Source: Streptococcus ovis DSM 16829 (GTDB lineage: Bacteria > Bacillota > Bacilli > Lactobacillales > Streptococcaceae). From it: a DNA stretch of 59,869 nucleotides. Positions 18,036 through 27,597 of this stretch are shown piece by piece; position 1 is the stretch's first letter, and each line of letters begins with the position of its first letter. The notes beneath the pieces are model-generated. The model did no database searches, was not told the origin of the DNA, and saw only the letters and a list, made by a program, of their open reading frames with translations. The position numbers and the translations under genes are program-made. The stretch lies in NCBI RefSeq assembly GCF_000380125.1, contig NZ_KB904563.1, positions 274 through 60,142 on the forward strand, given 5' to 3'.

Positions 18036-18947
18036 ATGGCTGAAAAAATTACACTCTCAAAAGCGGATCGCCAAAAAGTTTGGTGGCGTTCACAATTCTT
18101 GCAAGGTTCATGGAACTATGAACGTATGCAAAACTTGGGTTGGGCTTATGCTTTGATCCCAGCTATCAAAAAACTCTACACTTCAAAAGAAGATCAAGCG
18201 GCTGCGCTTGAACGTCACTTGGAATTCTTCAACACTCACCCATACGTTGCTGCTCCAATCATCGGTGTAACACTCGCCCTTGAAGAAGAAAAAGCAAACG
18301 GTACTGAAATTGAAGATGCAGCAATCCAAGGGGTTAAGATCGGTATGATGGGACCTCTTGCTGGTATCGGTGACCCAGTCTTCTGGTTTACAGTTCGTCC
18401 TATCCTCGGTGCTCTTGGAGCTTCACTTGCTGCTTCAGGAAATCTTATTGGTCCACTTCTCTTCTTCTTTGGTTGGAACGCAATCCGTATGGCCTTCTTG
18501 TGGTACACTCAAGAATTTGGTTACAAAGCTGGTTCTGAAATCACTAAAGACATGTCAGGTGGTATCTTGAAAGACATTACGAAAGGTGCTTCTATCCTTG
18601 GTATGTTCATCTTGGCTGTCTTGGTACAACGCTGGGTATCGATCAACTTTACAGTGGATCTTCCAGGTAAACAATTATCAGAAGGTGCTTACGTTGTCTT
18701 CCCAGAAGGTGCCGTTAAAGGTGCAGAATTAAAAGGTATTCTTGGACAAGCCCTCAGTGGCATGAGCTTGGATCAAGTACAAGCACAAACCCTTCAAGGA
18801 CAATTGAATTCTTTGATTCCAGGTTTGATGGGACTTGCCCTTACTTTCCTATGTATGTGGTTACTTAAGAAAAAAGTATCTCCAATCACTATCATCATCG
18901 CATTGTTCGTTGTTGGTGTGGTTGCACGTTTCTTCGGTATCATGTAA
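18036..18947 (+). CDS. manN: Mannose/glucose PTS enzyme IID
   Basis: Second membrane subunit of the mannose PTS. The 303-residue product begins MAEKITLSKADRQKVWWRS and contains GSWNYERMQNLGWAY and the PLAGIGDP loop typical of IID, with transmembrane helices toward the C-terminus. The ATG at 18036 is preferred over one at 18030 because AAGGGG lies 7 bases upstream of it. The operon ends at the hairpin 18952-18983. Confidence 0.94.
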   Translation: MAEKITLSKADRQKVWWRSQFLQGSWNYERMQNLGWAYALIPAIKKLYTSKEDQAAALERHLEFFNTHPYVAAPIIGVTLALEEEKANGTEIEDAAIQGVKIGMMGPLAGIGDPVFWFTVRPILGALGASLAASGNLIGPLLFFFGWNAIRMAFLWYTQEFGYKAGSEITKDMSGGILKDITKGASILGMFILAVLVQRWVSINFTVDLPGKQLSEGAYVVFPEGAVKGAELKGILGQALSGMSLDQVQAQTLQGQLNSLIPGLMGLALTFLCMWLLKKKVSPITIIIALFVVGVVARFFGIM

Positions 18948-18951
18948 GACA

Positions 18952-18983
18952 CAAAAGAGTTTCCGTTTTTGGAAACTCTTTTG
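18952..18983 (+). terminator. Terminator of manLMN
   Basis: A perfect 13-bp stem (18952-18964 with 18971-18983) around GTTTTT. The -35 of the manO promoter (18969-18974) lies inside its loop and right arm. Confidence 0.8.
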
Positions 18984-18996
18984 CTTATGATATAAT
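18969..18996 (+). promoter_or_regulatory. manO promoter overlapping the manN terminator
   Basis: -35 TTGGAA (18969-18974), 16-base spacer, -10 TATAAT (18991-18996). The -35 is part of the upstream hairpin. Confidence 0.6.
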
Positions 18997-19027
18997 AGAA
19001 TAAAATCAGATAACAAAGTGAGTAAAC

Positions 19028-19402
19028 ATGGCACAGTCATTAAACAAAGAGATCGAATTTCAGACTACTGGTGTTTCCTATATGGGGATTGGTGGTAAGG
19101 TTGGAAAATTTTTAGTCGGCGACACTGCCCTAGAATTTTATCCAGATGTAAACGTAGAAATGTATATCCAAATTCCTTGGACATCTATCAAACAAATTGG
19201 GGCAAATGTTCACGGTAGCAAAGTTAGCCGGCATTTTGAAATCTTTACCGACCAAGGAAAATTTCTTTTTGCTTCAAAAGATTCTGGTAAAATCTTAAAA
19301 ATTACTAGACATCATATCGGAAATGAAAAAGTAATAAAACTACCGACACTTCTCCAAATGATCGGTAGAAAACTCAAAGAATTATTTGCCAAAAAAGCAT
19401 AA
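19028..19402 (+). CDS. manO: DUF956 protein (ManO)
   Basis: A 124-residue protein of the DUF956 family, almost always found directly downstream of manLMN in lactic acid bacteria and often called ManO; a regulatory or accessory role for the mannose PTS has been proposed. Conserved features visible are TGVSYMGIGGKVGKFLVGD and the basic HHIGNEKVIKLPT near the end. No signal peptide or membrane segment. It has its own weak promoter and a poor ribosome site, so expression may be low. Confidence 0.85.
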   Translation: MAQSLNKEIEFQTTGVSYMGIGGKVGKFLVGDTALEFYPDVNVEMYIQIPWTSIKQIGANVHGSKVSRHFEIFTDQGKFLFASKDSGKILKITRHHIGNEKVIKLPTLLQMIGRKLKELFAKKA

Positions 19403-19414
19403 TTCCTGTATAAT
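19386..19414 (+). promoter_or_regulatory. Promoter of the serS T-box transcript
   Basis: -35 TTGCCA (19386-19391, inside the end of manO), 17-base spacer, -10 TATAAT (19409-19414). Transcription would start near 19421. Confidence 0.75.
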
Positions 19415-19420
19415 AATCTC

Positions 19421-19605
19421 AACGGATAAGTAGGTTGTTTCCTTCTTTCAGAAAGTCTGCGGTTGCTGCGAGCAGGCATTAGGAACAAGTGAAATTCTAC
19501 CGTGATTTAATTAGAATAACAATTAAGAGCACTTCGGTGAAGTTGGATGGAACCGTGCAATCGCACTCCAACACTTGACCGGGGTGTTTTTGTATTATGG
19601 AGGAC
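19421..19605 (+). ncRNA. Serine T-box riboswitch upstream of serS
   Basis: The leader carries the T-box core TGGAACCGTGCAA at about 19548-19560. It also has a Stem I region with an AGTA motif near its start and GAAATTCTACC on the 3' side, and a terminator hairpin (AACACT 19570-19575 with GGTGTT 19583-19588, then T residues). The likely specifier codon is TCT (Ser) at 19496-19498. Uncharged tRNA-Ser would favour the antiterminator and allow serS transcription. Confidence 0.88.
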
Positions 19606-19610
19606 AAATC

Positions 19611-20894
19611 ATGCTTGATTTAAAACGTATTCGGACAGATTTTGATGCTGTCGCACAAAAATTAGCAACTCGTGGAGTAGCTGAAGAAACCTTGGCAGAA
19701 TTGAAGGAACTAGATATCAAACGTCGTGAACTTCTAGTTCAATCAGAAGAACTAAAAGCAGAGCGCAACACTGCATCTGCTGAAATTGCTCAAGCTAAGC
19801 GCAATAAGGAAAATGCAGATGACAAAATCGCTGCCATGCAGGCTGTATCTGCTAAAGTCAAAACTATTGATACTGAACTAGCTGAAATCGACGAAAAAGT
19901 AACAGCGATTATCACTGTATTACCAAACACTCCGCATGATTCAGTGCCTATCGGAGCTGATGAAGAAGAAAATGTAGAAGTTCGCCGTTGGGGAACTCCA
20001 CGCGAATTTGACTTTGACATCAAAGCTCACTGGGATCTCGGAGAAGACCTTGGCATTCTTGACTGGGAACGTGGTGCAAAAGTGACTGGTGCTCGCTTCC
20101 TCTTCTATAAAGGACTTGGCGCTCGTTTGGAGCGTGCTATTTACAATTTCATGTTGGACGAACACGCCAAAGAAGGTTACGAAGAAATGATTACACCGTA
20201 CATGGTTAATCGTGATTCTATGTTTGGTACTGGTCAATATCCAAAGTTCAAGGAAGACACCTTTGAAATCAACGATGAAGAACGTCCATTTGTCCTCATT
20301 CCAACTGCCGAAGTACCATTGACCAACTACTACCGTGATGAAATCTTAGACGGCAAGGATTTGCCAATTTATTTCACAGCTATGAGTCCATCTTTCCGTT
20401 CTGAAGCTGGGTCTGCTGGTCGCGACACCCGTGGTTTGATTCGTCTGCACCAATTCCACAAGGTAGAGATGGTCAAATTTGCCAAACCAGAAGAGTCTTA
20501 TGATGAATTGGAAAAAATGACAGCTAACGCTGAAAACATCCTTCAAAAACTAGGCCTTCCTTACCGTGTTCTAGCCCTCTGTACAGGAGATATGGGCTTC
20601 TCAGCCGCTAAGACTTATGACTTGGAAGTTTGGATTCCTGCCCAAAACACCTACCGTGAAATCTCAAGCTGTTCCAATACAGAAGATTTCCAAGCACGTC
20701 GTGCGCAAATCCGCTATCGTGATGAGGCAGATGGTAAGGTAAAACTCCTGCACACCTTGAATGGTTCAGGTCTTGCTGTAGGGCGTACCGTTGCAGCTAT
20801 CCTTGAAAATTACCAAAACGCAGATGGTTCAGTGACAATTCCAGAAGTTCTTCGTCCGTATATGGGTGGAGCAGAAGTCATTGCACCGAAATAA
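19611..20894 (+). CDS. serS: Seryl-tRNA synthetase
   Basis: Class II synthetase that charges tRNA-Ser. The 427-residue product has the N-terminal antiparallel coiled-coil arm (about 27-100) and class II motifs: motif 2 [21 protein letters not shown] and motif 3 [20 protein letters not shown] are shown here only by their key residues (R of FRSE, GLAVGR). The ATG at 19611 follows GGAGGA after the T-box; a longer frame from 19575 would run into the terminator and is rejected. Confidence 0.97.
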   Translation: MLDLKRIRTDFDAVAQKLATRGVAEETLAELKELDIKRRELLVQSEELKAERNTASAEIAQAKRNKENADDKIAAMQAVSAKVKTIDTELAEIDEKVTAIITVLPNTPHDSVPIGADEEENVEVRRWGTPREFDFDIKAHWDLGEDLGILDWERGAKVTGARFLFYKGLGARLERAIYNFMLDEHAKEGYEEMITPYMVNRDSMFGTGQYPKFKEDTFEINDEERPFVLIPTAEVPLTNYYRDEILDGKDLPIYFTAMSPSFRSEAGSAGRDTRGLIRLHQFHKVEMVKFAKPEESYDELEKMTANAENILQKLGLPYRVLALCTGDMGFSAAKTYDLEVWIPAQNTYREISSCSNTEDFQARRAQIRYRDEADGKVKLLHTLNGSGLAVGRTVAAILENYQNADGSVTIPEVLRPYMGGAEVIAPK

Positions 20895-20898
20895 AATA

Positions 20899-20927
20899 AA
20901 AATGAGTTGGATTTTCCGACTCATTTT
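20899..20927. terminator. Terminator between serS and the convergent 208-aa gene
   Basis: A 13-bp stem with one G-T pair (20899-20911 with 20915-20927) and a TTT loop; T-rich on both outer sides. It overlaps the stop of the minus-strand gene. Confidence 0.85.
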
Positions 20928-21547
20928 TTGGTGTGTTCATAGTATGGCATCAAGAGTTCAAAACCATTTTTTAATTGAGCAATAAGATTTTCTAAAGTCA
21001 TCGTTTCCGTTACAAGGACATCATATTTGACGAGAACTTTTCGTACTGTACCATCTGCAACCTGCTCTTTTAACAGCTGATGATTTTCCTCCGTTCCTGC
21101 AACACGACGACTAAGATCATCTTCCTGGGCGAAATAGTAGAGAGGTGCCTTAATTGGCAAGTCCAAAACCTTATGTTGCTTGACTAGGGTTTGTTCTGAT
21201 TTCTTTCGCTCTACAAAACTAACCTCCACTGAAATACCAAAGCGATCTTTCACACCATACAAGCGCGTCGCCAAGGCAATATCTTCCACCGAATCGGATG
21301 GAAGTCGATAGTAACACCAAAAATGTGGACGACAGACCTGCGCCTGATTCATCCATTGGCTCACACGCTCCCCCTCAAACGGTACGACTTTCTGCGCCAA
21401 AGTTTGATTGAGGTCCTGAAATTCCAATCGAGCTGCTTGCCCAAGTGAGCGCAAATCTTGCATAAAACTTGCTAGTTCCCCTGCTTTTTCTGGCTTTATA
21501 TATTTCTCACCCTGATAGGCGAGATAGCGATTGATTTGTTCTAACAT
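20921..21547 (-). CDS. Conserved protein of unknown function (208 aa)
   Basis: I do not recognise this family. The 208-residue product has no signal peptide or membrane helix. The first 70 residues are helical and charged; the centre has RPHFWCYYRLPSD and YGVKDRFGISVEVSFVER, suggesting a beta-rich domain; a YYFAQEDD stretch follows. The start overlaps the upstream GNAT stop by 7 bases, so the two are probably cotranslated together with VanZ. The spacing resembles a housekeeping operon rather than an acquired gene. Confidence 0.7.
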   Translation of the reverse strand: MLEQINRYLAYQGEKYIKPEKAGELASFMQDLRSLGQAARLEFQDLNQTLAQKVVPFEGERVSQWMNQAQVCRPHFWCYYRLPSDSVEDIALATRLYGVKDRFGISVEVSFVERKKSEQTLVKQHKVLDLPIKAPLYYFAQEDDLSRRVAGTEENHQLLKEQVADGTVRKVLVKYDVLVTETMTLENLIAQLKNGFELLMPYYEHTKK

Positions 21548-22005
21548 TGCTTCTCCATATATACCAAGTCCATTCCTTCTTGCACAGGCTCTGTCTTATA
21601 GGCCACATACCCTAATTTTTTGTAGAGACGAACCAGATGTTCTTCCTGTAAAATCGTATCCAGAGTCCAGCGTTTGGCTGTTGGATACTGCTTTTCGATT
21701 GCTTGAATGGCTTGGTAGCCATAACCTTTCTTCTGATATGCCGGCAGAATAGCCGTTGTGCCTAGCCAAATATCCGTTTGGTCACTACTGACCTTGACAC
21801 GGGAAAATCCAATCAACTGCCGATCTAGGTAAATCAAATAATGCTCAGTCAAAGGACGCTGCATCTTTTCCAATAGCCGCTCTCTGCTTTCCATATAAGG
21901 AGAATGAGCATCTTGATAACGTTCATATAAGTCTCTAAAACTCTCTTGCTGAATATGATAAATGCTGTCCACATCCTCTAACTTAGACCTTTGAATCTTT
22001 ATCAT
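21541..22005 (-). CDS. GNAT-family N-acetyltransferase
   Basis: A 154-residue acetyltransferase. The acetyl-CoA-binding region AYQKKGYGYQAIQAIEKQ and the C-terminal LYKKLGYVAYKTEPVQEG are typical. The start is placed at ATG 22003-22005, which has GGAGG 5 bases upstream; the TTG at 22017 falls on that site. It overlaps the VanZ gene by 23 bases and the 208-aa gene by 7. Substrate unknown. Confidence 0.85.
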   Translation of the reverse strand: MIKIQRSKLEDVDSIYHIQQESFRDLYERYQDAHSPYMESRERLLEKMQRPLTEHYLIYLDRQLIGFSRVKVSSDQTDIWLGTTAILPAYQKKGYGYQAIQAIEKQYPTAKRWTLDTILQEEHLVRLYKKLGYVAYKTEPVQEGMDLVYMEKQC

Positions 22006-22411
22006 CTTTACCTCCAATCAAAACCATTGCTATCAACACTCCTATCAAGCCTCCCAGACTATTATGGATGACATCCGTCACATCCGCCATCCCAATTGCC
22101 AATGCATACTGGATCCCTTCATAAAACAAACTGACAGCAACAGACAGGGCAACTGCAGACCAGAATTTCTTATTTCCTAGACGATAAAATCCAACTCCTA
22201 ACGGGATAAAGGAGACAATATTTAAGAAAATCTCACGAATATCCAAGTGTCCATCCCAAGTCCGAGCCACATCCTTATAAGGAACCAAATTGATAATCCG
22301 TACAGCCATCCCTAGATAATAGGGTGGCAGAGCAAACTTCAACAAAATACCCCAAGACAGCACGATAATGTAGAGAAAAAGCAAGATGTTCCACCATTTT
22401 TTATTTGCCAT
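21983..22411 (-). CDS. VanZ-family membrane protein
   Basis: A 142-residue protein with about four membrane helices. Family marks are NLVPYKD near residue 40, NIVSFIPLGVGFY, and the DVIHNSLGGLIG motif near the C-terminus. VanZ of enterococci gives low-level teicoplanin resistance; for most VanZ-like proteins the function is unknown. ATG with GGGAGGAG upstream and an extended -10 (22441-22446) just after the terminator of the preceding gene. Confidence 0.85.
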   Translation of the reverse strand: MANKKWWNILLFLYIIVLSWGILLKFALPPYYLGMAVRIINLVPYKDVARTWDGHLDIREIFLNIVSFIPLGVGFYRLGNKKFWSAVALSVAVSLFYEGIQYALAIGMADVTDVIHNSLGGLIGVLIAMVLIGGKDDKDSKV

Positions 22412-22440
22412 TTACACTCCTCCCTTTTTGTTTTAGAGCT

Positions 22441-22446
22441 ATTATA
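22441..22446 (-). promoter_or_regulatory. Extended -10 of the VanZ-GNAT-208aa operon
   Basis: Minus strand TATAAT preceded by TGG. It abuts the T-run of the upstream terminator; no good -35 is seen. Confidence 0.55.
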
Positions 22447-22472
22447 CCAAAAAAAGCCCGCTTAGCGGACTT
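22447..22472 (-). terminator. Terminator of the LdcB-like gene
   Basis: AAGCCCGC and GCGGACTT (22454-22472, one mismatch, loop TTA), followed on the minus strand by seven T residues. Confidence 0.75.
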
Positions 22473-22477
22473 CATTT

Positions 22478-23251
22478 TTATTGGGCGTAATCTCCTCCTG
22501 GTACATGGAAATATTCCTCAAGAGTCAAACCCGACTGATAAATATCGGTTGCTTCCTGACCAATATAGCGAATATGCCAAGTTTCTGGCATATAGCCTGT
22601 AACATCTTCCTTACCTGTAATATAGCGGACAATAAAGCCATACTGGTGAGCGTGCTTCGCTAGCCAATGAACGGCAGTGAGTTCGCTCAACAAGGCACCT
22701 GATGAATCCATCAAATCAAAGGCTAGACCTGTTTGGTGCTCACTATATCCTGGGCGGGCTGAATAACGATCCGCATTGGCTTGACCGTCCGATGCAACAT
22801 AACTATTGTAGAGATTCGTTTGAGTAGCGTAACTTCGAAAACCACTAAACTGATTGCTCACATCAAATCCAGCTGCCTGCATATCTTTGACCAATTGCCA
22901 AAATGCAGACAAGGCAGTTGGGTCCTCACCTTGACCATAGCTGTCAGAAAGAGGGTGCTTTTTATTGACAATAATCACTTCGCCATACTTGCCTTGCACA
23001 CTATAATAAGATCCATTAAATGTGGCAGGAGTCGCATTAGAGGGCTCTGAACTAGTTGTAACCTGAGATGTCGATTCACTGCTTGTCATATCAGAAGAGA
23101 CAGTCGATGACGGCACTGATGACATCTTAGTCGAAGCAACAACAGTTGATGTTGTTTTCTTTACAGCTGGTTTATCCTCTTTTTTTCCACAAGCAGTTGT
23201 ACCAACAACTACTAAGACAAGACACACTAGCCAAAGATACTTCTTTTTCAT
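22478..23251 (-). CDS. ldcB: Peptidase M15B (VanY/LdcB-type) cell-wall carboxypeptidase lipoprotein
   Basis: LdcB/DacB-type enzymes trim peptidoglycan stem peptides (L,D- or D,D-carboxypeptidase) outside the membrane. The 257-residue product begins with a lipoprotein signal; Cys21 after GTTA is the probable lipidated residue, although the -3 position is Thr rather than Leu. A Ser/Thr-rich linker runs to about residue 80. The zinc site is seen as SEHQTGLAFD (first His and Asp) and ETWHIRY (catalytic Glu and second His). Monocistronic with terminator. Confidence 0.85.
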   Translation of the reverse strand: MKKKYLWLVCLVLVVVGTTACGKKEDKPAVKKTTSTVVASTKMSSVPSSTVSSDMTSSESTSQVTTSSEPSNATPATFNGSYYSVQGKYGEVIIVNKKHPLSDSYGQGEDPTALSAFWQLVKDMQAAGFDVSNQFSGFRSYATQTNLYNSYVASDGQANADRYSARPGYSEHQTGLAFDLMDSSGALLSELTAVHWLAKHAHQYGFIVRYITGKEDVTGYMPETWHIRYIGQEATDIYQSGLTLEEYFHVPGGDYAQ

Positions 23252-23263
23252 TTTATTTACCTA

Positions 23264-23545
23264 CTAATATTCACTAATTTCATAAATCAAGAACGATGAG
23301 CCATTTGGTCTTAATTTGAAGACTTGATTTTTTTCTACAATTGTTGACTCCCCATCCATGGACACATTCCGGAATTTGTTGTGCATCTATTTTTCATCAT
23401 TTACAAACAGTATATATGGATATTGGCGTTTCGTCAAGGTAATGAAGCCACCGATTCATATTCCTGTTTGCATGTGTCTAAAAATTGCGTATCATAAACT
23501 TTAATGACTTCTAATTGTTTTACAAAGCTGAAAATCTATTCAGCA
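23264..23545 (-). pseudogene. Decayed gene remnant of unknown family
   Basis: Reading upstream of the LdcB-like gene on the minus strand, coding-like sequence appears in pieces. One frame (23264-23455) gives ITLTKRQYPYILFVNDEK, an in-frame TAG (23387-23389), then a 40-residue run starting MHNKFRNVSMDGE and ending SSFLIYEISEY. A second frame upstream gives VIKVYDTQFLDTCKQEYESV. The pieces read like one protein broken by a frameshift and stops. I cannot name the family. The right limit is approximate. Confidence 0.4.
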
Positions 23546-23643
23546 ACTAAAAATAGGATTCTGATTTTTCTTTACTCCTACAATATGAATTTTGAACCAA
23601 TTCTTAATTTCTAATAATATGAGGAAAAAAGACTATCGGAAAA

Positions 23644-23674
23644 TATTAAAAGAGAGTTGGACTCTCTTTTAATA
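23644..23674. terminator. Terminator at the end of the fab/acc cluster
   Basis: A perfect 14-bp stem (23644-23657 with 23661-23674) with a 3-nt loop, overlapping the accA stop. Confidence 0.88.
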
Positions 23675-24439
23675 CTTCCTAAATCGTTGATAACGTTTTT
23701 CTAGCAATTCCTCTGTTGATAATTGCTGCAAATCCGCTAATTCCTCTATTAGTTGCGATCTGATTTCACCCAAGAGTTCCGAAGCAAAATGTCCACGCTC
23801 TGCAATAACTTTATCTACTACTCCCATTTTTAGAAGTTCGTAGGAGGTGATTTTCATCAGCTCCGCCGCTTCCATGGCGCGCGAGCCATCTTTCCAGAGA
23901 ATAGAAGCAAAGCCCTCAGGACTGAGAACTGCGTACATGGAGTTTTCGAGCATCCAGACCTTATCTGCTACTGCAAGTGCCAGTGCCCCCCCAGAGCCCC
24001 CTTCACCGATGATAATAGCAATGATAGGAACCTTGAGGTCACTCATTTCCATGAGGTTACGAGCAATCGCTTCCCCTTGTCCACGCTCTTCTGCGCCTAC
24101 ACCTGGGTAAGCCCCTGCCGTATTGATAAAGGTCACGACAGGACGTCCAAATTTTTCAGCTTGTTTCATGAGACGTAGAGCTTTCCGATAGCCTTCAGGA
24201 TGGGGTTGACCAAAATTTCGCTTGAGGTTATCTTGTAGATTTTTTCCCTTTTGAATACCAATGACAGTAACAGGCTGATTATCCAAGCGGCCAATTCCTC
24301 CGATGACCGCACCATCATCACGAAAATTGCGATCACCGTGTAATTCGATAAAGTCATCAAAGATACCATTTGCAAAATCTAGAGCTGTTAACCGTGCCTG
24401 ATCCCGCGCCTGCTTGATGATTCTTCCAATATCCGTCAT
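23669..24439 (-). CDS. accA: Acetyl-CoA carboxylase carboxyltransferase subunit alpha
   Basis: With AccD it transfers the carboxyl group from biotin to acetyl-CoA, making malonyl-CoA, the first committed step of fatty-acid synthesis. The 256-residue product lacks the longer N-terminus of E. coli AccA, as usual in streptococci, and has [31 protein letters not shown] and the oxyanion-type [11 protein letters not shown]. Last gene of the cluster; its start overlaps accD by 4 bases. Confidence 0.96.
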   Translation of the reverse strand: MTDIGRIIKQARDQARLTALDFANGIFDDFIELHGDRNFRDDGAVIGGIGRLDNQPVTVIGIQKGKNLQDNLKRNFGQPHPEGYRKALRLMKQAEKFGRPVVTFINTAGAYPGVGAEERGQGEAIARNLMEMSDLKVPIIAIIIGEGGSGGALALAVADKVWMLENSMYAVLSPEGFASILWKDGSRAMEAAELMKITSYELLKMGVVDKVIAERGHFASELLGEIRSQLIEELADLQQLSTEELLEKRYQRFRKY

Positions 24440-25302
24440 ACAACACCTCCATGTAACTTCAGCAAGAGTCCAATGGTATCACGCAAGTCTTGACGCTTCA
24501 CAATCTTATCTACAAAACCATGCTCCAGTAAAAATTCTGCCTTTTGAAAATCATCAGGAAGCGTTTCTCGTACCGTATTTTCTATGACGCGACGACCAGC
24601 AAAACCGACCAAGGTTTGCGGCTCTGCTAAAATCACATCTCCCTCCATAGCAAAGGAAGCAGTCACGCCACCTGTGGTTGGATCTGTTAATACTGTCAAG
24701 TAGAAAAGTCCAGCATTTGAATGTTGCTTTACTGCAGCAGAAATTTTTGCCATCTGCATGAGACTCATGATTCCTTCTTGCATACGGGCGCCACCTGAAG
24801 CGGTGAAAAGGACGACTGGTAGATTCTTCTCCTTCGCCATTTCAAACAAGCGAGTAATTTTTTCTCCTACAACGGTTCCCATGGAAGCCATAATAAAGTT
24901 TGCATCCATAATTCCCAATGCTACTTTTTGTCCATGGATGTGAGCTGTTCCTGTCAGGACAGCTTCATCTAAACCTGTTTTCTGTCTAGTATCATCCAAT
25001 TTTTCCTTATAGCCAGGGAAATTTAAAGGATTAGCTGTTTCAATACCAGTAAATAATTCGTCAAAAGAATTCTCGTCTACCAATAACGTTATACGTTCCT
25101 TAGCAGATATACGGAAATTATAAGAACAGAATGGACAGGTTTTAGCCTCGCCTAAATCCTTTTGATAAATCGTTTTTTTACAACTAGGGCATTTATCAAA
25201 CAATTCATCGGGCACCTCCGGCTTTGTTTGAGGTGTCGCCTGAACCGTAGAACGATTTGGATTGATTCGGATATACTTATCCTTTCTCGAAAACAAAGCC
25301 AT
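24436..25302 (-). CDS. accD: Acetyl-CoA carboxylase carboxyltransferase subunit beta
   Basis: Partner of AccA. The 288-residue product has the four-Cys zinc ribbon (C38, C41, C56, C59) and the crotonase-like carboxyltransferase core with [12 protein letters not shown] and [15 protein letters not shown]. It lies 11 bases downstream of accC and overlaps accA by 4 bases. The ATG has AGGAGG close upstream. Confidence 0.96.
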   Translation of the reverse strand: MALFSRKDKYIRINPNRSTVQATPQTKPEVPDELFDKCPSCKKTIYQKDLGEAKTCPFCSYNFRISAKERITLLVDENSFDELFTGIETANPLNFPGYKEKLDDTRQKTGLDEAVLTGTAHIHGQKVALGIMDANFIMASMGTVVGEKITRLFEMAKEKNLPVVLFTASGGARMQEGIMSLMQMAKISAAVKQHSNAGLFYLTVLTDPTTGGVTASFAMEGDVILAEPQTLVGFAGRRVIENTVRETLPDDFQKAEFLLEHGFVDKIVKRQDLRDTIGLLLKLHGGVV

Positions 25303-25313
25303 GATGACCTCCT

Positions 25314-26684
25314 TTAATCAGTAGTTGCTTGAAACTTTGGTAAAAATTCTTCCATCAAATAGGCTGTGTCATAATCTCCAGCCACCACACGCGGATCTGA
25401 AATCAATTCCCATTGGAAATCAACATTGGTTGTGACCCCTTCAATTTCCAACTCATAGAGTGCCCGTTGCATTTTCATCAGCGCTTCAAAACGATTTTTT
25501 CCATGCACAATGACTTTAGCAATCATGGAATCATAGTAAGGGGGAATAGTATAGCCTGTATACATAGCCGAATCAACTCGTACACCAACTCCACCGCTAG
25601 GTAAGTACAGACTTTCAATCGTCCCTGGACTCGGTGCAAAGTTAAAAGCAGGATTTTCTGCATTGATCCGACACTCGATCGCATGTCCTTCAATTTGAAT
25701 ATCTTCTTGTTTTATTTCTAACACCTCACCTGCGGCGATTCGGATTTGCTCCTTGACGATATCGACGCCCGTCACAAACTCGGTAACAGGATGCTCTACT
25801 TGCACACGGGTATTCATTTCCATGAAATAGAACCCCCCTTTGGCCTCATCCAAAAGAAATTCAATCGTCCCAGCATTTTCGTAACCAACAGACTGGGCTG
25901 CTCGGACAGCTGCCTGACCAATTCGTTCACGCAATGTCTGTCCAATCGCAATAGATGGCGCCTCTTCTAAAACCTTTTGATTATTTCGTTGTAAAGAACA
26001 ATCACGCTCCCCCAAATGAATGACATGACCGTGTTGATCAGCTAAAATTTGCACTTCAATATGGCGAGCTGGATAGACTACACGCTCCATATACATGGCG
26101 CCATTTCCAAAGGCAGCTTGGGCTTCAGAAGAAGCATTCTCAAATGCAGTCAAAAGATCCTCTGGTCGTTCCACTTTCCGGATTCCCTTGCCACCACCAC
26201 CAGCAGAAGCTTTTAGCATGACCGGGTAACCAATTTTTTCAGCAACTGCCACTGCTTCATCCGCAGTATAGACCTCGCCATCAGAACCAGGTATAACAGG
26301 AACCTTCGCCTTAATCATTTCCGCACGAGCATTAATCTTGTCTCCCATGGTATCCATTACCTTACTGGAAGGCCCAATAAATTTGATACCAACTTCTTCA
26401 CACAGAGTTGCAAATTTGGAATTCTCACTTAAAAAGCCAAAACCCGGATGAATAGCTTGTGCTCCTGTGACAATGGCAGCAGAAATAATAGTATTCATAT
26501 TGAGATAAGAATCTGCCGAACGTGCTGGCCCAATACAAACTGCTTCATCTGCCAACATCGTATGAAGGGCATTTTGATCTGCTTCAGAATAAACCGCCAC
26601 TGTAGAAATCCCCAATTCACGAGCTGCACGAATAATCCGTACCGCAATCTCTCCACGATTGGCAATCAATAATTTTTCAAACAC
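25314..26684 (-). CDS. accC: Biotin carboxylase subunit of acetyl-CoA carboxylase
   Basis: ATP-dependent carboxylation of the biotin on AccB. The 456-residue ATP-grasp enzyme starts [16 protein letters not shown] and shows the glycine-rich loop [24 protein letters not shown], and the metal/catalytic region [14 protein letters not shown]. Normal length. Located between fabZ and accD in the usual cluster order. Confidence 0.97.
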   Translation of the reverse strand: MFEKLLIANRGEIAVRIIRAARELGISTVAVYSEADQNALHTMLADEAVCIGPARSADSYLNMNTIISAAIVTGAQAIHPGFGFLSENSKFATLCEEVGIKFIGPSSKVMDTMGDKINARAEMIKAKVPVIPGSDGEVYTADEAVAVAEKIGYPVMLKASAGGGGKGIRKVERPEDLLTAFENASSEAQAAFGNGAMYMERVVYPARHIEVQILADQHGHVIHLGERDCSLQRNNQKVLEEAPSIAIGQTLRERIGQAAVRAAQSVGYENAGTIEFLLDEAKGGFYFMEMNTRVQVEHPVTEFVTGVDIVKEQIRIAAGEVLEIKQEDIQIEGHAIECRINAENPAFNFAPSPGTIESLYLPSGGVGVRVDSAMYTGYTIPPYYDSMIAKVIVHGKNRFEALMKMQRALYELEIEGVTTNVDFQWELISDPRVVAGDYDTAYLMEEFLPKFQATTD

Positions 26685-26710
26685 TTGAGAAACTTCTCCT
26701 TTCGTGTTGA

Positions 26711-27133
26711 TTAGTTCCCAATAGCAAAGGTCAAAGTGCCACTTGCAGCAAGTTTTCCATCTACTTCTGCCTTTGCTTCTACCACTGCAATCGTTCCACG
26801 GCGTTTGACAAACTTAGCAGTCATGACAAGTTGATCTCCTGGGACGACTTGTTTCTTAAATTTCACCTTGTCCATCCCAGCATAAAAGACCAATTTCCCC
26901 TTATTTTCGTCCTTAGACAATTCCAAGACACCTGCCGTCTGTGCCAAAGCTTCCATGATGAGAACTCCTGGCATAACTGGGTACTCTGGAAAATGCCCAT
27001 TAAAGAAAGGTTCATTGATCGTTACATTTTTTAGTGCAACAATCTCATCGTCTGAAACTTCCAAAACTCGATCAACCAAAAGCATGGGATAACGATGAGG
27101 AAGAGCTTCTTGAATTTTTTTAATATCTATCAT
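26711..27133 (-). CDS. fabZ: 3-hydroxyacyl-ACP dehydratase FabZ
   Basis: Hot-dog-fold dehydratase that removes water from 3-hydroxyacyl-ACP in each elongation cycle. The 140-residue product has catalytic His47 in [12 protein letters not shown] and Glu61 in MEALAQTAG. Starts with [16 protein letters not shown]. Overlaps accB by 4 bases (ATGA). In streptococci unsaturation is produced not here but by FabM, encoded at the far end of this cluster. Confidence 0.96.
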   Translation of the reverse strand: MIDIKKIQEALPHRYPMLLVDRVLEVSDDEIVALKNVTINEPFFNGHFPEYPVMPGVLIMEALAQTAGVLELSKDENKGKLVFYAGMDKVKFKKQVVPGDQLVMTAKFVKRRGTIAVVEAKAEVDGKLAASGTLTFAIGN

Positions 27134-27597
27134 TTGATACGTACCAATCCTTGTCCAAATTCAACAACATCTTCATTCTGGACAAGAATTTCAGTCACAA
27201 CACCATCTTGTGGTGCAGGAATTTCATTCATGACCTTCATAGCCTCAATAATCATCAACGTCTGCCCCTTCTTCACACTGTCTCCAATGGACACAAAGGC
27301 TGGTTTATCTGGTGCTGGTGATAAGTAAGCCACTCCAACCAATGGACTGGTCACTTCATCTCCTTCTGCTAGAGTAGGAGCAGAAGGAGATGCAGCTTCA
27401 ACCGCAGCTACTTCTTCTACAACCTGAACAGGAGTTGCTGGAGAAGGCACAACAGCAGTCGGCAACTCAACTCCAGCCCCCACATTTGCCTCATTTTTAC
27501 TAAAGGATAGGGCTTCCTCCCCATGTTTATAAGAAAATTCACGTAGGTCTGAGGCGTCAAATTGTGCCATCAAATCTTTAATCTCTGCAATTTCCAT
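27130..27597 (-). CDS. accB: Biotin carboxyl carrier protein
   Basis: Carries biotin between AccC and AccA/AccD. The 155-residue protein has an N-terminal segment ([14 protein letters not shown]), an Ala/Pro/Val-rich linker (about 40-75) and the biotinyl domain with [10 protein letters not shown], where Lys121 is biotinylated. The ATG at 27597 shares one base with the fabF stop (TAATG), showing translational coupling; GGAGG lies just upstream. Confidence 0.96.
   Translation of the reverse strand: MEIAEIKDLMAQFDASDLREFSYKHGEEALSFSKNEANVGAGVELPTAVVPSPATPVQVVEEVAAVEAASPSAPTLAEGDEVTSPLVGVAYLSPAPDKPAFVSIGDSVKKGQTLMIIEAMKVMNEIPAPQDGVVTEILVQNEDVVEFGQGLVRIK

Noticed and set aside
23252-23668. CRISPR or tandem-repeat array in the 417-base gap
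   Set aside because: No regularly spaced repeats; the region holds coding-like fragments and a terminator only.
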